Assembly (NCBI GenBank): GCA_963786195.1
Contig: CAWAYH010000010.1
Span: 186,001-250,000 of the forward strand
Origin: CAWAYH01 sp963786195
GTDB taxonomy: Bacteria > Acidobacteriota > Vicinamibacteria > Vicinamibacterales > 2-12-FULL-66-21
Direction of reading: 5' to 3'
DNA: 64,000 nucleotides
In this document: one piece after another, positions 37,220-45,434 of the stretch
How the letters are laid out: every line of letters begins with the position of its first letter
How positions within the stretch are numbered: position 1 is the first letter of the stretch
Program-made: the position numbers and the translations under genes
Notes under the pieces: generated by a model
The model's input: only the letters and a program-made list of their open reading frames with translations
Databases searched by the model: none
Told to the model about the DNA's origin: nothing

Positions 37220-37967
37220 TCACTTGAGTGCGCGTTCGAGCGCATGAATATCCGTATTGAGCTGGACGACGTTCCAGATCGCGAGCAGAACGCAGACTGC
37301 CCAGACGATCCACGAGTAACACGAGTAGCGCCGCTGACGCTCGACGCGACCTGAGCATGACGAGACTGGCCACGGCGAACAGCAGGAGCAGCACACCCAG
37401 CGGGAGTCCGACGAGCACGGCCGTCACCAGCCGCGACGAAATCAGCTGGCTCGTCTGCGCCAGCGCTGCACTGCCCGGATTCTCGGCGGCCGGCCCGCTC
37501 AAGCGGCTGGCGGCGGCCATGATGATGCGCGGTATGCCCGCGGTCAAGTGCGTCAGGTAGACGACGGGCAGCGCCAGCAGCGACGAGCCGATGAGGAATC
37601 CTGATTCCGCCCCGCTGGCGGGCACTGCCGCCGTGTCGCTGTCGGGAGCCTGATTGCGCTGCGCCAGTGCCTGCATGACGGCCGCCGCGGTCATGACCAC
37701 GACGAAACCAATGGTGCCCCAGAAGAGCGGACGGCTGACATCCAGGCAGAGGGCCGCGGCCCGCTGCACTCCTGCCGTTCCAGCCTGGGACATCTGCTGG
37801 AACCCGCGAATCATCGACCAGATGGCCGGCGGCACGGGCAACACGGGGAAGAGGAGGGCCAGAGGAAGCGCGGCCAGGACGATCGAGACCGACCCCTGCT
37901 TCCATTTCCAGGTCAGCACGCCGAGCCCAAGCGCCGCGACGATTGTGACCGCTGTCAGCGTGCCCAT
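37220..37967 (-). CDS. Multi-pass membrane protein, unknown, one frameshift
   Basis: Not recognised. About 249 residues with six or seven hydrophobic segments, starting MGTLTAVTIVAALGLGVLTW, then a loop GFQQMSQAGTAGVQRAAALC, GTIGFVVVMTAAAVMQALA, LIGSSLLALPVVYLTHLTAG and LVTAVLVGLPLGVLLLLFAV. An extra base near 37345 hides the true end; corrected, the last helix reads RYSCYSWIVWAVCVLLAIWN followed by a short polar tail ending ALERALK. The uncorrected frame would run into the NHL gene. It diverges from the WD40 gene over 91 bases. Confidence 0.55.
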
Positions 37968-38058
37968 CGAATCACCAGATTCAGAGGGACGAACCATACC
38001 AGATTTCGCACGTGGCACTCTTCCGCACGTCTTGAAGCGTTGGACCGCCTGAGGCAGA

Positions 38059-39519
38059 ATGGCGGCCGCTCCCTTTTCCTCGGCTATAAGAAGGCGGGAC
38101 GTGGTCGCCAGCCGGTTCCACACGACTCGTTGGAGTCTCGTCCTCGCTGCCGGTGATCCGGATTCGCCAGTGGCCCAGGCGGCGCTGGCAAGTCTGTGCG
38201 AGTCTTACTGGTATCCCGTTTCGCGCGCGGTCATTACCACACTCGATTTCCCAGGCGCTGGTGTCTGGCGCTCCCCGGTGTTTCTTCCGACGCCGCCGAC
38301 TATGGGCCACATGGCAGACGTCGCCGCTGTGTTCCCGACTGCATTGAGCGATCCTCCCCTGTCGCTCGTCGATTTCCCGCGTGCGATTTCCGCCGCTATG
38401 AACGGTGACGGCTCCATCGCCGCTGCGTGGTCGTGGGATCACGTGATACGGGTGTGGAACACACTGTCCGGAACACAGCGCGCCCAGCTTCGAGGCCATA
38501 CCAATTTGGTTTCAGCCGTCGCATTCTCCGACGACGGCACGCGTCTCCTTTCAGGATCGCACGACGGATCAGTGCGTCTGTGGAATATCGATGCCGCAGC
38601 GCAGATCGCCTCGCTCGAAGGGCCCCAATTGCCGGTCACCGCCATCGCGTACCACGACAGCCCTTCGCTTTCGGCGGCTGGAACAGACGATGGTTCCATC
38701 TGGGTCTGGTCACGGAGTGACGCCCCAGGCAGGTCGATGTCTGCGAAGCACGAAGGGCGTGTGACATCGCTCGCCTTCAGCCCGGACGGCACGCTCCTCG
38801 CCTCCGCGTCACTCGACCGAACCGTGCGGGTGTGGGATCTTTCGACGCGCTCGGCCATTCGTCTCTTCAGAGGCCATCCGAGAGAAGTCCAGGCCGTGTC
38901 GTTCAGCCCTGACGGGCGGATCATTGCATCAGGCGGCGTGGATTCGGCAATCCGGGTGTGGAGCATCCCAGGCCAACCTGCCGACCTGGCGCTGTCAGAA
39001 GAAAGGGCCCTCATACTGGCGTTCACCGCCGACAGCAAGTCCCTCATGACCAACGTTCGGGGCGTGCTCACGAGTCGGGAGACACACACCGGACGAGTCC
39101 TGACGACACAGCAGTTGCCACGAGAAGGCCCCGATCATGCCGCTGTCAGCCCACGGGGCGATCGAATCGCTGTCGGACTGAACCTCGCGGGGCCAGTGAC
39201 CAGGACGACCTGGTCGCCGGACACAGTCCGCATATTCGATGCCGGCATGACCAACCGGATATCCGAACTGCGCTGTTCGCATACTCGCGTTCTCAAGCTC
39301 CTTTTCGACCCCTCCGGCCAATCACTCGCGACTGTGGCAGCGACTGCCACCGCCAAATTCACGACGTTGCACGTCTGGAATGCGGATAGCGGACGATTGA
39401 TCGCGGAACGAGACCTCGACCTGGTCCTGCCGAAGGACGTCGCGTTCAGCGAGAAGTCGGGCCCGGCACGCGTTACACAGAAAAAAGGCGCCCGGCCGAA
39501 GCCGAGCGCCCGTATGTAG
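38059..39519 (+). CDS. WD40-repeat protein fused to the stub of an ECF sigma factor
   Basis: A 486-residue chimera. Residues about 18-50 (VASRFHTTRWSLVLAAGD, then ALASLCESYWYPV) are the conserved N-terminus of an ECF sigma subgroup common in Acidobacteria and Planctomycetes, but sigma regions 2 and 4 are missing. After an unrelated joint (residues 55-100) come about seven WD40-like blades (for example VSAVAFSDDGTRLLSGSHDG, VTSLAFSPDGTLLASASLD, VQAVSFSPDGRIIASGGVD). In many genomes that sigma gene precedes a kinase with C-terminal WD40 repeats, so an in-frame deletion could have fused the two ends. There is no signal peptide or kinase domain. Its stop is the first triplet of repeat copy C. Confidence 0.65.
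   Translation: MAAAPFSSAIRRRDVVASRFHTTRWSLVLAAGDPDSPVAQAALASLCESYWYPVSRAVITTLDFPGAGVWRSPVFLPTPPTMGHMADVAAVFPTALSDPPLSLVDFPRAISAAMNGDGSIAAAWSWDHVIRVWNTLSGTQRAQLRGHTNLVSAVAFSDDGTRLLSGSHDGSVRLWNIDAAAQIASLEGPQLPVTAIAYHDSPSLSAAGTDDGSIWVWSRSDAPGRSMSAKHEGRVTSLAFSPDGTLLASASLDRTVRVWDLSTRSAIRLFRGHPREVQAVSFSPDGRIIASGGVDSAIRVWSIPGQPADLALSEERALILAFTADSKSLMTNVRGVLTSRETHTGRVLTTQQLPREGPDHAAVSPRGDRIAVGLNLAGPVTRTTWSPDTVRIFDAGMTNRISELRCSHTRVLKLLFDPSGQSLATVAATATAKFTTLHVWNADSGRLIAERDLDLVLPKDVAFSEKSGPARVTQKKGARPKPSARM
39480..39513 (-). terminator. Intrinsic terminator of glutamine synthetase gene
   Basis: On the minus strand, GGCGCTCGGC-TTCG-GCCGGGCGCC forms a stem capped by a UUCG tetraloop and is followed by six T residues (plus-strand A run 39481-39486). 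It lies about 57 bases beyond the glutamine synthetase stop and inside the 3' end of the convergent WD40 gene. Confidence 0.85.
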
Positions 39520-39570
39520 TGTCCGGCTTCAGCCGGACATGTCCCGGTCCCGGCTGACCGCCGGCCTCTA
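39516..39570. repeat. Double-hairpin REP-like element, copy C (degenerate)
   Basis: TAGTGTCCGGCTTCAGCCGGA is intact; the second palindrome is degenerate (CCGGCTGACCGCCGG) before CCTCTA. TAG at 39517-39519 ends the WD40 gene and CTA at 39568-39570 is the glutamine synthetase stop on the minus strand. Confidence 0.82.
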
Positions 39571-41751
39571 CTTGATGAACAGCATCTCCCGGTACGTCGG
39601 CAGCGGCCAGAGGTCGTGCGGCACGATCGACTCCAGCTCGTCGCCGGCTTCCCGCAGCGTTTCCATCGCGGGCACGACCCTGTCGCGGAAGTACTTCGCG
39701 TGCGTCTCGGGACCGTCTTCCGCCTCGTGCTCGAGCAGCGTCTGCAGCTTGTCTGAGCGCTGCTTGCACGCCTCGACCAGCTTGACGATCGCGTCCAGCG
39801 CCTTGCGGGTTTCCTTCGAAACCGTGCCGGCCGCCTTCAAGGACACGACGCTCTCCGCCAGCTGCCCCTGATACCTGAAGGCGGCGGGCAGGATGTACCG
39901 GTTGGCCATCAGCACCATCAGCTGACCCTCGATGTTGATGGTCTTGTTGTACTGTTCGATGGCCACTTCGTAGCGCGCGTTCAGCTCGCGCCCGCTCAGC
40001 ACGCCGTACTTCTCGAACGCCTTCACGACGTCCGGCTTCATCACTTCGGGGTAGGCGGCAACGGAATTGCGGTGGTTCTGCAACCCGCGTCTGGCGGCTT
40101 CTTTCTGCCACTCGTCCGAATAGTTGTTGCCGTTGAAGATGATCCGCTTGTTCTCCTTGATGATCTTCGACAACAGCAGCTTCACCGCGGCGTGGAGCTT
40201 CTTGCCGTCCTTGAGGCTCTTCTCCAGTTCGGTCGCGCAGTAGTCCAGCGATTCGGCGACGGCCACGTTCAACGCCACGTTCGGCAGCGCGATGCTCTGG
40301 TTGGACGACACCGCTCTGAACTCGAACTTGTTGCCGGTGAAGGCGAAGGGGCTGGTGCGGTTGCGATCGCCGGCGTCACGCGGCAGCTTGGGCAGCACGC
40401 CGACGCCAATATCCAGGATGCCGCCCGACTTCGTGGTCTTCGCGCTTCCCGCCTTCTCGATCTGCTCGAAGATGTCCGTCAGCATGTCGCCGAGGAAGAT
40501 CGAGATGATCGCGGGCGGCGCCTCGTTCGCGCCGAGCCGGTGGTCGTTGCCGGCGCTCGCGATGCTCCAGCGCAGCAGCCCCTGATACTTGTTGACCGCC
40601 CGCAGGACTGCGGCGATGAAGACCAGGAATTGGATGTTGTCGTGCGGGGTGTCGCCGGGGTTGAGCAGGTTGTTCCCCAGCTCGTCGCTCATGCTCCAGT
40701 TGAGGTGCTTGCCGGAGCCGTTGACGCCCGCAAACGGCTTCTCGTGCAGCAGGCACGCCAGCCCGTACTTCGGCGCCACCCGCCGCATCATCTCCATCGT
40801 CATCATCTGATGATCGGTGGCGACGTTGGCGTTCTCGAAGATCGGCGCGACCTCGTACTGGCTCGGCGCCACCTCGTTGTGACGGGTCTTCACCGGCACG
40901 CCCACCTTGTACAGCTCGCGCTCGACCTCCATCATGAACGCCAGGACGCGGTCGGGGATCGCGCCGAAGTAGTGGTCTTCCATCTCCTGGCCCTTCGGCG
41001 GCTTGGCGCCGAAGAGCGTCCGGCCGGCGTTGATCAGATCGGGGCGATTGAAGAAGAACTGCCGATCGATCAGGAAGTACTCCTGCTCGGGACCGCACGT
41101 CGTGGTCACGCGCTGCGCGCGTGAACCGAAGAGCTTGAGGATGCGCACGGCCTGGCGGGAGAGCGCCTCCATCGAGCGGAGGAGCGGCGTCTTCTTGTCG
41201 AGCGCTTCACCCGTCCAGCTCACGAAGGCTGTCGGGATGACGAGGGTCGTGCCGTTCGGCGTGACCAGCAGCCATGGCGGGCTCGTCGGGTCCCACGCCG
41301 TGTAGCCGCGCGCCTCGAACGTCGACCGCATGCCGCCGGACGGGAAGCTCGACGCGTCGGGTTCACCCTTGATCAGTTCCTTGCCGCTGAACTCGGCGAC
41401 CGCCCGGCCATCCGGGGTGGGCGACAGAAACGAATCGTGCTTCTCGGCCGTGATGCCGGTCATCGGCTGGAACCAGTGGGTGTAGTGTGTCGCGCCGTGC
41501 TCCACCGCCCAGTCCTTGAGGGCACTGGCGATGATGTCGGCGATGGACGCGTCGAGCGGTTCGCCCTGCGCGACGGCGCGCCGCAGCGCGCGGTAGGCGT
41601 CTTTCGGGAGACGGGCCCGCTGAGCTTCGTCGTTGAAGGTCAATGACCCGAATTCTTCGGTGGCTTTACGTGGTGCGGCCTGCCCCCTTCGGAGCGCGAG
41701 GCTCCAGTGGCTGATGCTGCGGATCGCGTCGTCTGCTGGTGCGGAACCCAT
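39568..41751 (-). CDS. glnA: Glutamine synthetase type III
   Basis: A 727-residue GSIII, which makes glutamine from glutamate, ammonia and ATP as a large oligomer. Type III signatures are GATHYTHWFQPMTGITAEKH, the glutamate/metal motif TTCGPEQEYFLIDR, VPVKTRHNEVAPSQYEVAPI, FAGVNGSGKHLNWSM and ENKRIIFNGNNYSDEW. The first 40 residues and C-terminal helical region (from RNSVAAYPEVMKPDVV) are the GSIII-specific extensions. The ATG at 41751 has AAAGGACG upstream; longer frames add nonconserved residues. It is intact over 2.2 kb. An intrinsic terminator and repeat copy C follow it. It diverges from a PadR gene across 217 bases with no nitrogen-control site that I could recognise. Confidence 0.95.
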   Translation of the reverse strand: MGSAPADDAIRSISHWSLALRRGQAAPRKATEEFGSLTFNDEAQRARLPKDAYRALRRAVAQGEPLDASIADIIASALKDWAVEHGATHYTHWFQPMTGITAEKHDSFLSPTPDGRAVAEFSGKELIKGEPDASSFPSGGMRSTFEARGYTAWDPTSPPWLLVTPNGTTLVIPTAFVSWTGEALDKKTPLLRSMEALSRQAVRILKLFGSRAQRVTTTCGPEQEYFLIDRQFFFNRPDLINAGRTLFGAKPPKGQEMEDHYFGAIPDRVLAFMMEVERELYKVGVPVKTRHNEVAPSQYEVAPIFENANVATDHQMMTMEMMRRVAPKYGLACLLHEKPFAGVNGSGKHLNWSMSDELGNNLLNPGDTPHDNIQFLVFIAAVLRAVNKYQGLLRWSIASAGNDHRLGANEAPPAIISIFLGDMLTDIFEQIEKAGSAKTTKSGGILDIGVGVLPKLPRDAGDRNRTSPFAFTGNKFEFRAVSSNQSIALPNVALNVAVAESLDYCATELEKSLKDGKKLHAAVKLLLSKIIKENKRIIFNGNNYSDEWQKEAARRGLQNHRNSVAAYPEVMKPDVVKAFEKYGVLSGRELNARYEVAIEQYNKTINIEGQLMVLMANRYILPAAFRYQGQLAESVVSLKAAGTVSKETRKALDAIVKLVEACKQRSDKLQTLLEHEAEDGPETHAKYFRDRVVPAMETLREAGDELESIVPHDLWPLPTYREMLFIK

Positions 41752-41968
41752 CGCCGTGTCGTCCTTTCTCTCTGCTCGTTCAGCGTCTTCTGGTGGCATT
41801 AGGGCAGATGCGCTTACAGAATTGGGGGAAGCACTGTCCCGGAAGCCATTAATTATGGGGGGCGGTGTCGGCGACGGCAACCATCGCGCTCGGCACACGT
41901 ACGACGAGCGCGATCCGGAGGCCTGAAAATGGGCCCGAACCGGCCTTCCTGATATACTTAACAATGTT

Positions 41969-42367
41969 ATGGATATAAAACCATTTTATGGGGGATCGCC
42001 AATCGGCGAATTCGAGCAACTGGTGCTGCTCGCGCTGCTGCGGCTCGGCAACGGCGCGTTCGGCGCGGCCATTCACCGCGAGATCAAGACGCGCACCGGC
42101 CGTGACCTCTCGCTCGGCGCCGTATACGTGACGCTCGAACGGCTGGAGACGAAGCGGATGGTGTGCTCCTACGTGGGCAATCCGACGCCGCAGCGCGGCG
42201 GCCGGCGGCGCAAACATTACCTGCTCGACACCGCCGGCCAGCGCGCGCTCCTCCGCGCGTATCGCACGTTCGCCGCCATGACCGCCGGACTCCAGCACGA
42301 CCTGGACAGTTTGTCGCAGCGCTTGTCTCCGGGCGCTATCAAGCCAACACGACGGCCGAGCTGGTAG
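41969..42367 (+). CDS. PadR-family transcriptional regulator
   Basis: A 132-residue winged-helix regulator: EFEQLVLLALLRLGNGAFGA, recognition region RDLSLGAVYVTLERLETKRM and the wing RRRKHYLLDTAGQRAL, then a short dimerisation helix. An A/T-rich start region has TATACT (41953-41958) only ten bases before the ATG, predicting a very short mRNA leader. It diverges from glutamine synthetase and precedes a second PadR gene by 74 bases; its target may be either direction. Confidence 0.88.
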   Translation: MDIKPFYGGSPIGEFEQLVLLALLRLGNGAFGAAIHREIKTRTGRDLSLGAVYVTLERLETKRMVCSYVGNPTPQRGGRRRKHYLLDTAGQRALLRAYRTFAAMTAGLQHDLDSLSQRLSPGAIKPTRRPSW

Positions 42368-42401
42368 CGTCGAGTCGCATCGACGTTGTGCGTTGCGTTC
42401 C

Positions 42402-42446
42402 TTGACATTCCCACCTAACCGCTGTATCCCATAGATCGTCTATGGG
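42402..42446 (+). promoter_or_regulatory. PadR promoter with palindromic operator over the start codon
   Basis: TTGACA (42402-42407), a 17-base spacer and TATCCC (42425-42430) form a sigma70-like promoter whose start point should lie at or just before the PadR ATG (42442). The palindrome CCCATAGA-TCG-TCTATGGG (42428-42446) covers the -10 and the start codon, a good place for autorepression by the encoded PadR. Confidence 0.55.
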
Positions 42447-42783
42447 AAAGAAGAAGGGCGACCGGCAGGAGCTGCTGCCGGGCACGCTGGACATGCTGAT
42501 CCTCAAGAGCCTCACGCGCGGCGTGATGCACGGCTATGGCATCGCCGAGCACATCCGGCAGCTCTCGGACGAGGTGCTGCAGGTCGAGGAAGGCTCCCTC
42601 TACCCGGCGCTGCAGCGGCTGCAGTTGCAGGGCTGGATCGCCTCGGAATGGGGCCATTCGGTCAACAACCGGAAGGCGCGCTACTACCGCCTGACGCCCG
42701 CGGGACGTCGTCAGCTGGGCGACGCGGAGACGAGTTTTTCACGGCTGATTGCCGCGATTACCCGCGTCATGAAACCGGCGTGA
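42442..42783 (+). CDS. PadR-family regulator of the ADOP cluster
   Basis: A 113-residue PadR protein of the acidobacterial short type: QELLPGTLDMLILKSLTRGV, HGYGIAEHIRQ, the recognition helix EEGSLYPALQRLQLQGWI and wing EWGHSVNNRKARYYRLTPAG. These regulators are typically encoded directly before ADOP permeases, as here (37 bases). Its start codon is inside a palindrome that may be its own operator. Confidence 0.92.
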   Translation: MGKKKGDRQELLPGTLDMLILKSLTRGVMHGYGIAEHIRQLSDEVLQVEEGSLYPALQRLQLQGWIASEWGHSVNNRKARYYRLTPAGRRQLGDAETSFSRLIAAITRVMKPA

Positions 42784-42819
42784 TGCGGCGGTCTACCCAT
42801 TGACTGTCGAGGGGAGTAT

Positions 42820-45424
42820 ATGGCGACCCTGATCCGCAGGCTCCTGGCGATGATTCGGCGCGGACGCCTGGACCGGGAACTGCAGGACGAGCTCGCCCGG
42901 CACCTGGAGTTGAAGACCGACGCGCTGCTGGCGGACGGGCTGTCGCCGGATGAAGCCCGCCGGCGCGCGTCCATCGCCGTCGGCAACGTCACTCGGCTGC
43001 GGGAGGAGTCGCGCGCGCTCTGGGGATTCCCCTCGATCGACGCGCTCATGCTCGACACCCGCTACGGCCTGCGACAGCTTCGCCGCGCGCCCGCCTTTGC
43101 TGCGGCCGCCGTGCTCACGCTCGGCCTCGCCATCGGGGCGAACAGCGCGCTCTTTGCCATCGCGCACGCGGTGCTGTTGCGGCCGCTTCCCTACCCCGCG
43201 CCGGGCCGGATCGTCTCCATCACCGTCGCCTCGAAGGGCACGGACATCCAGCGCATGGACGAACCGACGGCGCAGCTCGCAATGACCACCGGGGTCGACG
43301 CCTTCGAAGCGCTCGCCACCTACCAGTCGACCGGCGCCAACTTGAACGGCGGCGATCAACCGGAACGCGTTTCCGGCGCGCGGGTCTCCGGACGGTTCTT
43401 CGCGGCCATTGGCGTCCAGCCGGCGCTTGGCCGCACGTTCGTCGCGGAGGAGTTCCAGACCGGCGGACCGTCCGCCGTCATCCTGAGCGACAGCCTCTGG
43501 ACGCGCGCGTTCGGTCGCAGGCCCGACGTGATCGACCGGACGATCAGCCTCGACGATCAGTCCTACCTCGTCGTCGGCGTCATGCCCGGTGGTTTCCGCT
43601 TTCCCTTTCGCAGCGAGGTCTGGCTCCCCTCTCAGCCGCGCCGGATCGGTTCGGGTGGCTTCTACTACACCGACTTCATCGGCCGCCTTCGATCGGGTGT
43701 GTCCGTGTCTGCCGCCCGTGATGGGTTGACGTCGCTGCGTCGATCGCACGAACGCGATCTTCCTGACGGCGCTCGCGAGCTGGAGCTCCGCCTGATGCCG
43801 CTCCACGAGCGTCTCTACGGCAGCTACCGCGGGTCGCTCGCGCTGCTGCTCGGCGTCGTCGGTTGCGTCCTGTTGATCGCATGCGCCAACGTCGCCAACC
43901 TGCTCCTGGCGCGCGCGTCGGTGCGGCGACGCGAGCTCGCGCTGCGGGCAGCGCTCGGCGCGAACCGCACGAGGCTGATTCGTCAGCTCCTCGTTGAAAG
44001 CGTGCTCCTCGCGGGCTTCGGGGCCATTCCTGGGCTGGCGCTCGCCGAGCTCGGGCTCCGTGCGTTCCTGGCGGTCGGTCCACCCGCGCTCGCCAGAATT
44101 CCCGGCATCGCGCTCGACGGCACGGTGCTGGCCTTTACCGTCGCGATCACCGTTGGAACCGGCCTGCTGTTCGGGATTGCGCCGGCCCTCGCGGCAGGCC
44201 GCGCCGATCCGCACGAATGGCTGAAGGGAACGCGCTCGGACGGCGCGACGGCTGGACGCAGCCACCCGCGGCGAATCCTCGTGGTGCTCCAGCTGGGCAC
44301 AGCCGTCGTCCTCACGATCGGCGCCGCGCTGCTGGCCAAGAGCTTCGTCCGCTTTCAGGCGGTCGATCGCGGTTTCAATGCGGACAACGTGCTCACCGCG
44401 TCCGTGACGCTCCCGCGTACCCGATACGCCGACGAAGCCACGAGAGCGTCGTTCTACGATCGCGTCCTCGAGCGTCTGCGTGCGTTGCCGGCCGTCGAAT
44501 CCGCGTCGATCTCTCCAGTCGGCGTGACGGGCATGACGCTGACGATGAGGTGGCCTCGCGGGCTGGGGTCGGATCCGAGTGACACATCAGTACTGGCCGT
44601 CTTGACTGACGTCCCCCCCCAGCACTTCCGTACCTTCGGCATTCCAATCCTCGAGGGCACCGAATGCGGAGCGGTCCGCGACTCCCCGACCGCGGTCATC
44701 AATCGGCAGGCGGCGCGCCGCGCATTCGGTGACAGGTCGGCCGTGGGCGAGCGTCTGGATCTGGCAGCACAAGGCACCTACACGATCGTTGGCGTCGCGA
44801 CCGACGTCCGCGCGATGGGCACCAAGGCCCTGCCCCTGTCGACGGTGTACACGTGCGCCTCGCCAATCGACGCGCCCTATTCCAGTGTGATCGCCGTGCG
44901 AGCCAGGACCGGCCTACGATCCGGCGACGCTCGCGCCTGCGATTCGCGAGGCGGTCCGGGCAATCGATCCGGCGCAACCAGTCAGCGCCGTCATGACGGT
45001 CGCACAGCAGGTCGGCGAAGCCGTCACGTCGAGGTGGTTCGATGCGCTGTTGATCGCGTGCTTCGCTGCCTTGTCGCTCGTGCTCGCCATCTTCGGGCTC
45101 TACGCGCTCATCGCCTATCTGGTGGCGCAGCGGGTTCACGAAATCGGGGTGCGGATGGCGCTTGGCGCGGACGCGCGTCACGTGCTGAGGCTCGTGTTGC
45201 GACAGGCGGCGACGCTGACGGCTCTCGGCATCGGTCTCGGTTCGATCGCTGCCGTTCCTCTCGTCCGGTTCATTCGCACGCTGCTGTTCGAGGTCGAACC
45301 ACTCGATGCCGGCGTGTTCGCGGCCATGGCCGCGGTACTTGCGATCGTGGCGATCGCCGCGGCGGCAATCCCCGCGCGACGTGCGTCGCGGCTGGATCCG
45401 CTCATCGCCCTCCGCGCGGAATAG
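42820..45424 (+). CDS. ADOP-type ABC permease (MacB/FtsX-like), one frameshift
   Basis: About 868 residues. The N-terminal helical region (LDRELQDELARHLELKTDAL) is specific to acidobacterial duplicated orphan permeases; then TM1 (VLTLGLAIGANSALFAIAHA), a MacB-type periplasmic domain, a mid-protein helix bundle (VVGCVLLIACANVANLLLAR, VRRRELALRAALGANRTRL), a second periplasmic domain and C-terminal helices (LIAYLVAQRVHEIGVRMALG, AAAIPARRASRLDPLIAL). There is no ATPase domain, and none nearby. An extra C near 44910 breaks the frame; corrected it reads ARTGYDPATLAPAIREAV. It is regulated by the upstream PadR by position, and is followed after ten bases by a second ADOP gene. Confidence 0.88.
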
Positions 45425-45434
45425 CGACCCGCCA

